A stretch of DNA of 64,000 nt from Antedon mediterranea (GCF_964355755.1 NC_092679.1:21545432-21609431); one strand, 5' to 3'. Shown: positions 10,585 to 24,237, counted from the first letter of the stretch. Numbers and translations are program-made. Notes: a model not told the origin generated them from the letters alone.

Positions 10585-10760
10585 TTGTATTAATATTTCA
10601 TAGGCAACCAACAGCGAGTAACAACATAATGGATAAATTACTATTCATCGTGCTTAAGTCTCATTCGAGGCTTAGGCAGTGAAATCGGAAGAGTTGTGAG
10701 TTACAATTACCTAGTGCCAGGGTTGTAGCCTAACTCACGACTCTTACAATAATTCCATTT
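10585..10760 (-). repeat. tRNA-derived SINE relic (same family as 28030-28250)
   Basis: It shares the phrases CAACCAACAGCGAGTAAC, TCGTGCTTAAGTCTCATTCG-type, AGGCTTAGGCAGTG and GAGTTACAA with the element at 28030-28250, but lacks the intact tRNA-like head. Confidence 0.6.
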
Positions 10761-13102
10761 CCTAAGAAATCATTCATTCATTTCAGCCATTATCAGTCCC
10801 CACTGCAGACAGACGACGGCTGAACCCATCCTTTCCTTCAGTGATGACAAAAATACGTCAGTCTCGTTTCTCCATACCTCCGCCAGAATTATGGTGAGAT
10901 GTAGTGTGGTTGATCGCATGTGTTTTGTCTATGTGTATGTGTTTGTTTTTTCTTTCTATATCATATATGTGTATAGTTACCAACTCAAAACGTTATTGCC
11001 CGATTGTCATGAGTTGTTAAAGGATGGTTCCCTAGCTGTATGGGAGCACGTCATTAAATGTTCATATGCCTAGACGGAGGTGGAGGTTTGCCCTTCTCTA
11101 AGTACCCTTCTAATAGTTATCTTTGATTTTTGTTCTTCTTCGGTCTCATTCTCATGGCGAAGTGTCCTACCCATATCAATTTCTTGATTTTTTATTTTAG
11201 TCTTATAGATTTAAATTCCAATGTCATTGTCAGTGCAACATGTTCACACTGATAATAACGCTATAGATGATAAGCGTGTGCAAAGTTATTGAAGCAGGCG
11301 CGGATCCTATAGAGTTACATAAACCATACTATGGGTAGGAGGTGGGAACATGGGCATCAGTATCGGTGGGTATAAAAAAGAAATGAAAAAGGCAATGAAC
11401 GATTTCATTATTGATCGGACGCGCGCATTGATATGACGCGGGTCGATTCTCCACAACTTCAGGCAGTGAATTAGCTTACCACGATCATTCTTCGTGTTAA
11501 TTTATTTCTGTTTCTTTTTTTATTTGTTGCTGTTTTTGTCATAATCTATAATTTTAAATGACCATAGCAAAGATTGCGACAATACATTATTTTTAGAAAC
11601 CATCAATGTGTAAACTCAACGTGCGGTTTTAACTCGATTTTATGACCGCCCTGGCGTGCCATAACTGTCCCTGTCAGACGTGATGCTTAATTTTTTTTTT
11701 CAAACCATGAAAGTAAGCCTAAGGATGTAATTCTCCTTCATGTGTCTTCTCCATCTTACTATAATAAGATCAATATATGCGCTAAACCTTTAAATAAAAA
11801 AGGTAATAAAAATAGCCAATTCAACAATTAAATAAATTGTATTAGATGTCATATGGGCATTCAACTTTTCTGTATTACCAAGTACAGAGCAGAGATTATT
11901 ATCACAGCCTTTTATGTCCAGATTTAATTAAAAATACACCTCAATTAAAAATCTAATAATACACACATAACATATTCGTTATTTCCATAATTAAGCTTGA
12001 TTTTGAAAAATCAATGCGTGTTGAATATTCTGTACTTAGGTAGGAAATATGACAATGTTCATATTTATAGCTTGTTGGTTAATTTACTCGGTTCAAATCC
12101 TTCAGTCGTCAAAATTATTTTCTCGTGACATATCAACTCCACTGCAGATATCGATACTGATGTACAATTGTTTTTAATATAGTCACATGTGTATCACATG
12201 TGTCGCCAAGCTTAAACTCTAATATACTATACACGAAATGCATTTTGTTACATTGTATTATACATACTCTTCCAAATACGTTACTATGTCAAGTAGAGAT
12301 ACAGTCAGAATATCGGGTGCTAAGGCTAATTCTTGGTCCGGTTCCCACATGACGCGACGCAATGACGTAAGCGCATTATAAGCGATGTATTGACCAATGA
12401 CAAACTACAATGCAAAAAAAAACGTGTAATATTGTGGAAAAACTCGCTAGATAGCCTATAATTCCTCTAAGTATCAAATTCAGAATCTCTTGATATTCTT
12501 GCTTTAGGCTTAATCTTTGTTTCGCCACGTATACCACCCTCGAGGCACCAATCCACCCACTGAGAACAGTATTAAACGATTCGAATAATTTGGAGACGAT
12601 TTATCCAAATTTAACTTTAATTTGATGATTAATTATTTTAAATATGAAACTAATACAATTATCACTAATCGATATTTATCATTCCACACATTTAAACCTA
12701 TTGATATTAGGTTAATGTTAATGTGGAATTACTCTAAATTTATAGGGAAGTCAGTAAAATGGTCATGAATATGCATGAATATGTATATGAATATGCATGA
12801 ATATGTATATACAGTATTTACGTATCTTTTTGATTACTTAAAAATTTTCTTTGGAAGTTAGAGAAAAAATTAAAAATAAAAATAAAATTGCCTTCTGCGA
12901 GGGAAACAAATTAGATATAAAGTCATAATATATTTACGACCTCAAAATGAATTATAGATATTGTAATAAATGGTTATATTTGCAATATATCAATTTTAAC
13001 TATAATGTCGATAAAAGACGTTCTATCGTTTTTATTGTTGTTATAATATAATTGTATAACTTTACCAATTCAATTTTTCACTCACGTGATTGTTACATTT
13101 GC

Positions 13103-13261
13103 TAAAGCTCTGTCCACACTATCAAACTAGTTTGACATAAAAAACATAATGTGCCCAAATATGGTAGGCCTATAGTGATATGCCTAGTATTAGTAGTGAT
13201 ATGACATCATCATGTCCATCACATTTTTTGTCACATAAAGTTTGATAAGACAGAGCTTTAT
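13103..13261 (+). repeat. MITE family A copy
   Basis: Begins TAAAGCTCTGTCCACACTAT and ends AGTTTGATAAGACAGAGCTTTA, with an interrupted interior unit containing an inserted GGCCTA. Confidence 0.85.
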
Positions 13262-14094
13262 AGATGGATGTTGGCTATAACAGTAAAATTATATTTTGAA
13301 CACCAACCAAATTCTGATTGTGTCGAGTTTTTTTAGTCGTCTCTCTCAAATTGCCAAGATTACTATGGATTAACAATCATGTGTATTTGTGGAAAAGTTT
13401 AATCGAATTTCAATTTAAAAATATAAAGAAATTAATTTGGCCTGGTCGTCCTTATCCAATAATGTAGGACAAATTATAAAAATGCATTTAGAGTTAAATA
13501 TTAAGTGGTGGCCATGTTGTTCGTTTTCTTTATTATATGTTTCTATTTATTTCATGTCGTACCGCGCGTCACGTAAATCTCAGATAATTACGACGCTATA
13601 ATTTCCGGATTTAAAAAAAAATGAAAAGGTTACCATAGATATGGAAACACATATATAGCGGAAAGTGTGTAGAACACAATGAACCGCCATTTATATTTTA
13701 TGATAATTTAAAACATTTGATATGTGTTTAATATAAAGGACTGTTTCAATACAATATTTGTATATAGGCCTTACAATTGATTTATATTATTTTATTTAGG
13801 CATATTGCCAAGTAAATTTAATTCACCCTTCCGATAGGTGGCATCTATTCACACGACATACACTTCATTCATGATACTTAAATAGTTAAGCTTGGTTCCC
13901 ACCAGGACGCGCAACGGAAGGACGTAAGTGCAACGCAAGCGAGTTGACCAATGACAATAGAGCCACATGTGTGTCCTGTTGTCGCTGCTGTAAATGTCGA
14001 CCAACTTAGTTTAATCTTAAATTATACACATTTATAAATTACTATTTACTATATTTAAATATTTATTATAATGTTATTAACTTTTTCATTTATC

Positions 14095-14275
14095 ATTGTG
14101 CAATTTGGGATTGGACCGTTCTAGAGGTGTTTACCCCCTGTTGGTCCCATCCGTCACTGAATGTACTCTGTTCTTTATATATGTTATGTCTTTTTCTTGC
14201 TTTGTATCTACATTTTTGTGAGAATTTGAATAAACAAAATAAATAAATAAATAAAAAAAATTATCGCTTTACATT
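14095..14275 (+). repeat. LINE-like 3' tail
   Basis: It contains GGTGTTTACCCCCTGTTGG and CTTTGTATCTACATTTTTGTG and ends in AATAAACAAAATAAATAAATAA. It resembles the 3' UTR and simple-repeat tail of a non-LTR retrotransposon. No coding part remains, so this is inference from the tail alone. Confidence 0.4.
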
Positions 14276-15028
14276 CAGGACATACAGTCGGCAATCTATA
14301 AAGGGAACAGCTTCGGGTCTCATTTTTTTAAACATAAGCATAGAGTTCATTTGTTTCCCCTGGCTTCAATAGGGTATCCCAACGGAAGCGTTTACTTTTA
14401 AAAGTTTAATTATACTATAATTTTTGTAATTTTATAAAAATTGGGGAAATTTTATATACGGCAAAGTAAAATAGGAAAATCAAAGCCAATCAAATAAAAG
14501 TGTCTTAAATCTAATATTGTATAATCAAATATAAAGAGATTGTTTATTTTTAAAAGGCTTAAGTTATCTATCAATCTGGGTGTGTATTTTACAAAACGAT
14601 ACAGTTTATGCTTTTCCATATGTATCTCAGTAATAATATGAATATTATCACTTAACAATTAATAGATGCACTATAAGCTGGACCTAAAGTCCGCTGGGAT
14701 TTTAACGTGTCTTATATTTGCAATGCTATGTATATTCATATTTTACTCGTAATTATATCGTATCTCAATAGATTAAAAATAGTCAATGCAATACACATTC
14801 TAATCAGCATTACCTTATTAGGCCTACTGTTGCTTTTTTCAAATCACATTTTTTGTAATTTTCTTAGGATCATTTCAGAAATATTCTACTGTAGTTATTG
14901 TAGTATTAATAGGTCCATGATTATAGTAACTATATAGTTCTCACTGTAATAACACAGGGTTTTAGTTTGTTTGAATAAAGAGTAAACATATAGTGTTAAA
15001 CCAGTACAATATGTTGACATGGTCCTAT

Positions 15029-15197
15029 TAAAGCTCTGTTTACACTATCAAACTAGTTTGACAAAAATAGTGTAATGTGCCCAAATATGGTATAGTGATA
15101 TGCCCAAATATGGTAGTGATATGACATCATCATGTCCATATATGGGCACATCACATTTTGTTGTCACATCAAGTTTGATAGTTTAGACAGAGCTTTA
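15029..15197 (+). repeat. MITE family A copy, near full length
   Basis: TAAAGCTCTGTTTACACTAT at the left, GTTTAGACAGAGCTTTA at the right, with two interior AAATATGGTA units. It is followed within 20 bp by another copy. Confidence 0.9.
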
Positions 15198-15215
15198 CAT
15201 TCAATAACATAACGT

Positions 15216-15357
15216 TAAGCTCTGTCTACACTATCAAACTAGTTTGACAAAAAAAAGTGTGATTTGCCAAAATATGGTAGCGATATTCCCAAATATGGTA
15301 GTGATATGACATCATCATGTCCATGGACACATCACATTTTTTGTCACATAAAGTTTT
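15216..15357 (+). repeat. MITE family A copy, right end lost
   Basis: A left end TTAAGCTCTGTCTACACTAT and the full interior up to CACATAAAGTTTT. The terminal TAGTGTAGACAGAGC is missing. It lies directly beside 15029-15197 in the same orientation. Confidence 0.85.
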
Positions 15358-15468
15358 AATTTTCTTAATAAAAAAATTAGGTATTTTTTATCTTACTTAT
15401 TGTGCTAACGATATTTGAAATAATCAACTGAATTGAACCACGTCACATGTATTCGATTTTGTTTTTAG

Positions 15469-15538
15469 ATGAATGTGGTCTAATAAAAACGAAAAGGAAA
15501 GTTATCATTCATCCAGGCAAGCTTCTCGACTTTTATGG
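15469..15538 (+). other. Orphan exon-like segment
   Basis: It is preceded by GATTTTGTTTTTAG and followed by GTAGGA. The open frame reads ECGLIKTKRKVIIHPGKLLD. I do not recognise the protein and cannot connect it to another exon, so it may be chance. Confidence 0.2.
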
Positions 15539-16162
15539 TAGGAATATTTCAAACTATTATAATCTTTTTAAACACTATCTGCCATTTTTTATACTTACAA
15601 TATTATATGTATTCATCTTTTCTATTGATTGATTGTAGACCTCTAATGAAACTTTTTTCCCAGTATTTATTCAGTATTTTATTATTCAACTTCTGTTTTT
15701 TTTCAATAATAGTCAGTATAATTCAATTAATAGTCATTATTTTTGTATTTTTTTTATTTATCATTACTGTTAATAATCAATGTATATATTTTATAATTAA
15801 TATTTTTGTCAAAATCACTGCACTTATACACGTTATTTATGGTTATTATTATGAATTTACGATAGATTGAATAATGTTCACAAAAAACAGATATAAATTA
15901 CCGTAGATTCAGTTTAGAGAGATTTACTGTATGGAAAGAATTTGTTTTTTTAAACTAAAATAATCAGTAATGATGTACTTTCCATATTAGTATTAGTTTC
16001 GTGGTTTAGTCAAAACCGGAGTGATTTTATTTATCTAACCCCTTCATATTGATAGTTTTGTTTTTACTAGAAACATTCATCTAACTTGAAGGATAGAAAT
16101 GCATGTTTTCATCCACGATACTTACTTTCTATCACATTTTTAGTTTCGGGGTTTGGTGAAGT

Positions 16163-16219
16163 CTAAAGCTCTATCTACACTATCAAACTTTATGTGACAA
16201 CAGAATGTGATGTGTCCAA
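16163..16219 (+). repeat. MITE family A fragment (left end only)
   Basis: TAAAGCTCTATCTACACTAT through AATGTGATGTG, then unrelated A-rich sequence. Confidence 0.75.
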
Positions 16220-18607
16220 AAAAAAAATGAAATAAAAGATAATAAACTGCTAACTCACTTTTGAAATTGACATGATGAATAAAATATACGTCTGGTTTTT
16301 CTTGAAAATTCTTCAGAAACGGTCTTTAAAACAGTTACAATCGTCAACCTATAAGATTAACTTACTCTCCTCCCTGTTCCAGCGCTCACCAAGATCTCTC
16401 GTATCACGCTAAACAAAACAGATTATTTTTTCTTATCGTCTTCTAGAGATGAGACGCGCGCAAAATTCGTGTTTCTTCTCAGCTCAAGTTATGTAACTTC
16501 TTCTTATACGTTCATCCACTGTTTATGCTAATTCATTATCAGTATGATTGATTACAAATTGATTCTCATTCGCTGATAAATTAAGCTGCTAAGTGGGTGA
16601 GACAATTGAAGTTGTTTTTTTAGTAAAATCAATATCTAAGATAGAAATATTTGATTGACCATGTGGTTAGATTATTGTGTTTCCGATATTATTTATTTTA
16701 CATTAAGATCTGTTTTGTATGGTCTATTGTCATCCTGTTCTCACCCCTCTTTTTTTAAAGTAAATTCAATAGATAGAGATTTTATATTTGGCTATGTGGT
16801 TATATTTGCGTTTCCGATATTTGTTTACATTAAAATAAAGATCCGCTTAGTATGTGGCCTATTTTCATCCTGTATCACCTCTCCTTCCTGTCCTCATATC
16901 CTATTCCTATATCTCCACAGTTCCGATTCCGATTATCCTTCCGATTTTTTTAAATCATAATCTCCTAAGTTATCAGAACATTTATTCATTATTTTACAGT
17001 TGTGTGCAATATTTTTGTTTCTACCTCTTTGGTCAAATATACCTACTCCACCACAAACGCACTATTGTGAGGACGTTAACACATATTGTTCGCATGTGGT
17101 TTTCATCAACTTACGTACGCGCGCGTAAGACTTGTGATAACGTAAGCGGCATGCATGTACGTTTGCAATGTAAAATGATATTCAGATTTTTACGGACTCT
17201 ATAGTAAGAAGTATATATGTCAAACATTTCCTGTGCTTCTTATTTACTCAAAGGAATTTGTTGATATTATCAGTGATAAATTCAATCAATTTTACTCCAA
17301 CAGGACGCTCCATTGTTGTTGTAATAACAATAAACAGGGTGTTAAAAAAAAGGTTCATGCTATTCGATCATTCACGTTCCAGCTTCCATTGTGTTATCTT
17401 ATATCATATATCATATACAGGGTATGATATTATGATATGTATAGCAAACAGTTTTAGTATCATATCGCAGGTGTATTTTGAAACTATAACAACCATCTTT
17501 ACCTTCTCTTCAGATTTCCCTGAAAAGTTTATATTAATATCTGAACGTCATCTTCAAAATCGACAAGGATGTATTTTATTTTCAAGGATATATTAGGATT
17601 ATCTAAATCCATTATATTAATCCCTTGTATTCTGTTTTAGCAAACTGCAGCTTCCTGTTCAACGTCGCACGCGCGCGTATGCAGGTGACATGATGGCAGA
17701 AGCGATTTCCGTGGATTAAAATATATTCAATAATATCATAGTTTGTTTACTTTTTATTTGGAACGTTCTGTACTAGGTCGATAATTTCGGTAGTCATCTA
17801 CATCACCCTCTTTGTCATCCAGTCGTGTGGAGGTGTAGTGTAGAGTGAGGAGGTCGGGGCTTGAGACCGGCGGCCCTACTTAATTTTAAATGCATTGGTC
17901 AATTGCCTACCAGCAGCTGAACAGCATTGAGTTAGTCATTTGTTTTATTTTGTGTTTAGACGACCGGATTACCAAAATCTATTGATGTTTTCAGGTGGCA
18001 ATCTATTCGTTTTCCACAGATACACAACATACACGATGCCCACATAAACAAAATATTATCTTTGGGAGTAAAATTGTGTCGTGAGAACATTTCGGAAGAG
18101 AACCTATGGGCATGCTGGGGGATGGTGTGGGACTGGGGGGGGGGGGTTGCTAGGATTGGTTCTGCGTACCTCATCTCAGCTAGTTGGAAACGTATGAAAT
18201 AAAATATTTGAATGAAAATGTTCGAATGTTTGAGTAAATTAAACGAACCTAACTCTAAAATTACCTGATAACAAATTAGGCTAGAGGATTTGATTTTCTT
18301 CTTATGTTTGCTTGTGTTTCTAATGGCACTACGACTGATGTTTAATGTATATATTTTCAATAGCTTTGTCGCACCTTGGTTCTCGGGGGATCCACGACTC
18401 AATCTATCAATTTATAGGCAATTATTGACATAGGTACGAGTAATTAAAAACGATGGAAAATGATAACTAGGGGTATACAGATTACGTGACGATTGTATAC
18501 AAAAGTAATCACAAAATGTGTTTGTTATGAAGAAAATGTACAATTCAAACATATTGATGTCCACGTAGCCTATATACAAGATTTATTACAGAACTGGAGA
18601 CCACTTA

Positions 18608-18705
18608 AAGCGTAGTTCTCAGGACGCAACGCAAGGATTTAGCCGCAACGCAAGTGATTGACCAATCACTTCGCTTGTGATTGGTCATTGGTTGCATTTA
18701 TTAGT
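18608..18705 (+). repeat. Dispersed repeat family D with an inverted CCAAT pair
   Basis: CAGGACGCAACGCAAGG, then CGCAACGCAAGTGATTGACC, then the hairpin CCAATCACTTCGCTTGTGATTGG. The hairpin puts two CCAAT boxes in opposite orientation. Confidence 0.5.
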
Positions 18706-20262
18706 GGTGGGGGGGGGGGAGGCGGTACTATGCAAATTCACAAAATTTTCAATTTGAGCATTGATGTTGAGTTGAACAATTACAAAGCGCAGTCCAGAAT
18801 ATCCCATTTTGTTGTGATTGGTCAAATTATTTGCGGCGCGGTTACGTCAACTTCAAGTAGAGAGACCTTTGAGAATTGTTTTTCTTCCATAATCCTACAT
18901 AGTTACATAATTAAACTATAAAATTAGTTAGGCCATGGAGGTGGTACCGCCATGGTTAGGCCGATCATAGAGATATTATAGTGAACTATAATATCTCTTT
19001 ATGGGCCTATCTATTTTTGTTCATAGGCCTGTTTAAAGTTTATTTGGCCTTTTATCATCATTACATTAGGCCCTAAACATGTGTTCCTCTGAAAAAAATA
19101 ATGTTTACAACATTTGATCGAAAACAATTTTTTATTTACCAGAAAGAAGCTGTAATTTAATGCGAAAACATAAAAAAATATTATGAAAAGTCAAAAAGCC
19201 ATTTTTTAGTTTTAAAGTAATACTTCATCATTCATTCATTCTTCAACATCATTTAAAATTTAAGAACCTTGAAAAATAGTAACAATAGATAGTAAACCAA
19301 ATATGGTATAGAATTAAATAATTTCCCAACATTTATACAATGAAAACTAAAGCGTGGAATTTCTCATAACTCCTGTTTCTTGAAGTGTGTAGGTTTAAGC
19401 TTTTTCCAAAATTTAAATAGGCCATGCGCGCAACCATAGTATGGATACGACCGTGCTAAGCGTAAGAATTAAACTCACGGAGTGACCGTGCCGATAGTCA
19501 ATTCCTGTTAGAGATACTCCGCATGTTTTTTTCGGAGGAGGCTAGAGGAGGAGAGGAAACTGGCTAAATAAAAAAGCTAGGCCTAGCCTAGGTAAACTGT
19601 CATTTGCAACTTTTCAAACACGCCTAAATTAATATACATTGTCATTGTTAACGTTAACCTCATTAATTTCACGAATGTTTTATATTGTATATTATATTGT
19701 GTCTAGCTCCCGGTCTAGCTTAGACCACATCTCCTAGCTAGACTAGGCGCCTATATTATAAAAGCTGGTATGATGTGGTAGTCTGTGTGCTGCTGGAAGG
19801 AATCCGGGACGTTTCGTCCTAATTTTTCCCGGTCATACTAATCAACGCCCGGTAGATCCCGGAATCACCTGGTAGGGTTTTATTACATAATATGATATCA
19901 AGTACATGTTTTTAACATGCTTTTAGTGGTAAATATAACTTATATATATTTTTCTTTGCAGAAACATGTCAAAATCAGTTCGTCACAATGCGTTAACAAA
20001 ACAACACTTTAAATTATATCATACAGGGTGTCTCCAATTTCAGAATAAACCTCTAATCAGATTTTAACGTACAATTAAATATGACAATATTAACATTAAA
20101 TATAATGGTGGTGTATGTACTTGATAACATTTTATATCATAAAACCCTACCACCAAACGATTCCGGGGCCTACTGTAGTACCAGGCGTAAATTGGAATAT
20201 GAAACCCAATGTTTACTGTTTTATTCATAACTGTTTACTCCTTATATTAGAATGCATAGAAT

Positions 20263-22465
20263 ATGTTTCACACAACAAAATCAATTTTATGGAACTCATT
20301 AAATGGACACCAACAGTGTTGTAAAAGAGGAATCGGAAATTTTTTACGAGAGTTAGCAAAGAAACAAAAACAGAGCAAAACATTAGCAATCACACAGTAA
20401 GTATTGTAAGGGTCAATAGCCACTGTGTATGGAGCACCCAAATTCATGGTGGGCTACCAAGGACAAATTAAGCTTCTCAATGTTTATTTGCCTTCATTCA
20501 TCAGTCAATCTGCTAAACTCCTTTCTGTGAAATTGATTGTAGTACGTCACCCTGCTTGGGAAAGGAGTTCTCATGCGTTGAAGCACTCAAGTCAAGCAAC
20601 GTAGCACGATTTAAATGAAAATTGCAGTGCAACATAATTAAATGTAGTGCAAACATTTTTACCTGCGAAAATTGTTTTTATTTGCCTGATTAAATACGTC
20701 TATTGGCTTTGCATAAAATAATATTGTATTAACGGTACAATTAGGAAAATTAACTTTTTTTTACAGTAACTTGCCAAAATATTTCAAGAATCTAAGGTAT
20801 GACATTGCTGCCGGTGACTACATCGTTGTTGTCGGTGGCGCTGTGCGTTATACTAATGATGAGTGGTTTGGACGTAAGAAGACTTGGGTAATAAACCAGC
20901 TACCAAGTCGATCAAATCTTCCAGAAACGACTTTTGTCGATGCAATCGACTTTAACGAAACAGGCATTGAAAAGCATGGATTGAAACACATAGGTAAAGT
21001 AAGATGGGTGTAATAGAGACAAAAAGTACTTTAAATTATGAAAAAAAAAAAACCCATGTTGGTGAATACAAATTGTAAACACAGTGGATCTCATTAAGTT
21101 TTTGTATGCAGTAGAGCTTCATATCAATCGAGTATCATAATTTGTTTCAATTGGATTGTCCAATTAATTATACTTTAACCTCTAACGTTAAAACAGATTA
21201 AAAATCTTCTTTTCGATTCATGTACTTTTTTAAGAGCACTGATACCTTGAAGATTGTTGTTTTCTTTTGTTTAGAGAAGTTGCATCATTTGAAATATCTG
21301 AGTTTCGCAGACTGTCCATTTGTAGATGATAACTGCATAGCATCTCTAGTCAACTTTTGTGATACTTTGACCCATCTTAATATTAACAGATGCCCGCTGG
21401 TTACGTCCAATGGTATCTCACTCTTATACAAACTGAGGTAAGTCTTGATTCAAAGAAACCGCATAAAAAATGCTTTTGTATATTGAACCTGCCAATCACC
21501 ACCCATATTCTTTCCCTATCACTCACGTTCTTCCCTATCCACCCATATTCTTTCCCTATCACTCGCGTTCTTCCCCCACCACCCATATTCTTTCCCTATC
21601 ACTCACATTCTTCCCCCACAACACATATTCTTCCCCTACCACCCATATTCTTCCCCCACCACCCATATTCTTTTCCTATCACTCGCATTCTTCCCCCACG
21701 ACACATATTCTTCCCTTACCACCCATATTCTTTTCCTATCACTTACGTTCTTCCCCATCCACCCATATTCTTCCCCCACAACACATATTCGCCCCCTACC
21801 ACCCATATTCTTTCCCTATCACTCATATTCTTCCCCACAACACATATTCTTCCCCCACCACCCATATTCTTTCCCTAAAAAATAGGCCATCATTTTTACT
21901 TCTAAATTTAAGCAGGATTACAGTATTTATTAACATTCAATTTTATTCGCTACTGATGCCATCAAGAGCAGATATCTAGACAAATCAATATAAATACATA
22001 ATAGAAAAAAACAATTTAAAATTAATTACTGTACATACAATTCACTGCAATTTTAATATATATGTAATAAATAGTATTTGATCAAACCATATACAAAATT
22101 TCACTACAAAATATAAAATTGTGTTCCAAAATATGCATGATTTACAGTATTACAAATATTTCTTATTTAATCACATTCAAACTACGTCTTTATACAGAAA
22201 TCTAGAAAGAGTCAATATGGATGGTTTAAACCACATTCAGAATCTGCTGTTCATCGCAATGATGTTAGAAGATATCAGGCCCAACCTACGCCTAGGAATC
22301 GTCACAGAACAACTCAAAGAACTTAGAAACACAATGGAGCATGCAAAGAAACATGGCTTATTGTTAGAAGATGAAAAAAAACCTGAAGAGCCAATTAATG
22401 GATTGATATTAAATGATCTTAAAAAGGACTCTACAACAGATTTTACAACAAATATTGATAGATGA
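20263..22465 (+). CDS. DMAC2: Distal membrane-arm assembly complex protein 2 (DMAC2/ATP5SL), complete
   Basis: Four coding exons (20263-20396, 20767-20993, 21275-21437, 22198-22465) join in frame through GT/AG sites and encode 263 residues, close to the ~257 of mammalian DMAC2. DMAC2 is a mitochondrial protein needed to assemble the distal membrane arm of respiratory complex I. The N-terminus (MFHTTKSILWNSLNGHQQ..) is basic and nearly free of acids for about 30 residues, as in a mitochondrial presequence. Exon 2 carries the conserved GGAVRYTNDEWF. Exon 3 carries the leucine-rich repeats (LKYLSFADCPFVDDNCI, then LNINRCPLV), and exon 4 the last repeat plus an acidic C-terminal tail. The ATG at 20263 follows an in-frame TAG at 20257. 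Phase 2 at the first junction makes a histidine codon. A poly(A) signal lies at 22696. Confidence 0.9.
21498..21876 (+). repeat. Minisatellite in DMAC2 intron 3
   Basis: About 20 imperfect copies of a ~19-bp pyrimidine-rich unit, CACCCATATTCTTTCCCTA, alternating with TCACTCRCRTTCTTCCCCCA. It keeps long open frames by composition only; these are not proteins. Confidence 0.9.
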
Positions 22466-23506
22466 CCATAGTTTGTAGGTGCAATTAATAAGAAAATTTT
22501 TATTAGAAATTAAAGTTGAAGCTGACTTCATTAATATCTTATTAATTATTATTAATTAATAACTTAAATGCTTTGTAAAAAGCTTGGAAACCAGGAAATA
22601 TAAAATTGTCCCCTTAATATGGTTGACCCTTGCCTGTGGTGCTAAAGCATGTATTGCATAGGAGGGTTGTTTTCTGTTATTTTACCATGAAAAACAATAA
22701 AATATGGAGTGATTTTATTATAAATATCTACCAGATTAAGTTATAGAAAATACTCTGATTTGTTTATTTGACTCAAAACTCCAAAAAGCAACACAGTCAC
22801 AAACAATAATCCATAGGCCTAGTCGCTGACGGATTAAAAGCATAGAAATCAAAATTATTACTATGTACATATCACAAATGACCCAGGATCATCTTGGAAA
22901 TGGCCACACAATTCTGTATCCTTAGGCCTACATGACAGTATTTTCCTAGTACTGTATTATAGGCAAATTCCTTAATACAATTTGACATGTGTTTCACATA
23001 TGATGCCTGTATCATGGAAGGAGTGTCTTTCTGTATCATAGGATTTAGATACAGTACCGAGAATCGGTAAAATGATATTTCTCCCCTAGGACTTTTCTAG
23101 CTACTACATACTTTCAATCTGGAGTTTGTTCACTGGAGGAAACATGCAGTATAAATAAAGATATATTATTACAGTTAATGATTTTAATCCCCTTATGAAT
23201 AAAATTAATCAAGTAGTTTGTATTGAATTTTTGCAATTAAATATATCTTAAGGAAAGTATAGCAAAGGGATTGCAGATGATATCACGTAAGAGCCTACAC
23301 AAGTGAGTGGGAATTCATAGCATTACACCATTTAAAAAAAATCAATGGCCATGGGGGATTGAATTTATATGACTAAACGTGGGACAATTGAGTGGGGAAA
23401 ATAACTTGTAAAGGTAACATATTATTTGTAGAAAATGGGATGAAACTTTAAGGGGTGGAGGATGCGGGATGATATGCCTCTTAATTCCTCTCTTAGATAA
23501 TAAAGT

Positions 23507-23838
23507 TTAAAGATGTATTGTCCCCCTGAAAAAAATAATTCTTAACAATTTTTTTTTTTAATGTAACATAATAGTTATTCACTTTGACCAAAAATTGGAT
23601 TTTGAAAAAATGTATTTACCTGAAAAAACTCTAATTTAAAGCAAAAAATTGTCAAATTGGCTGCCAGCCAATGGTTTTTGGTGAATTTTAATCATTTATT
23701 TTGTGATTTTATAAGTGAAAACATTATTTTTTTTTCTACAGAAGTGATTAACTTTATAAAAACTACAAAAAACATATTCAAAGTCTGATTTAATTAATCT
23801 TCATTTTTCATGTTTTTGAGGGACAATACATCTTTAAA
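23507..23838 (+). repeat. MITE family B, full-length copy
   Basis: Left TTAAAGATGTATTGTCCCCC, right GGGACAATACATCTTTAAA, with an AT-rich interior. It is the best reference copy of this family in the window. Confidence 0.85.
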
Positions 23839-24237
23839 GATGGTATAAGACAAAAAAGATTAACAAAAAAGCAAACTCACCGAATAGCACTTTCTTGTCT
23901 TAAATAATAAAATTAATGATAATACCAAGCCTTTATAAAGCACTATTTACGGATGTCTCACAGCGCTAAAAGACCAACAAGAGTTTATTGAGGTGGAGGG
24001 CCTCTGTATTCTACTAGGATGCAAGGATGTAAGCCCAAGTATTTTGACCAATTACCTGAACTGTCACCTGTGATCAGTAGTTAACGCAGGGGGAAAATTC
24101 CCCTGATTTGGCACTCCTAAGGGGCCCCTCTCCAACGCTATGTAGTTGCATTGGACTGCTCATACTCCAGGGCCACTTAAGCCCCTGCAATTTGTCAATT
24201 CAAGTATTGTGTCCCAAGTGGAATATGTATATATATA

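Larger units (their letters stand above)
10349..20262. other. ~9.9-kb region without a supported gene
   Basis: AT-rich and repeat-filled: family A copies (13103, 15029, 15216, 16163), family D copies, a SINE relic at about 10585-10760, a LINE-like 3' tail at about 14095-14275, a degenerate family B piece (19082-19220), an imperfect duplication at 16650-16870 and G/C runs. Exon-like scraps bounded by AG/GT sites occur at 15469-15538 (+) and 16369-16408 (-), but neither could be tied to a protein. The long open frames here are low-complexity shadows. Confidence 0.5.

Noticed and set aside
10891-11073. 60-codon frame ending WEHVIKCSYA
   Set aside because: It has an AG before and a stop after, but no family match and no partner exon.
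16369-16408. 40-nt minus-strand segment between TTGTTTAG and GTAAGT
   Set aside because: Good splice signals, but too short to identify; it could be a 5' UTR exon of the opioid-like gene, which is speculation.
17956-18402. 148-codon open frame on the minus strand
   Set aside because: No recognisable domain, biased composition, and no matching splice partners; it could hide an exon but I cannot support it.
21390-21979. Long Pro/His/Ile-rich open frames over the DMAC2 intron
   Set aside because: Produced by the pyrimidine minisatellite; two frames are open at once and no start or splice context exists.
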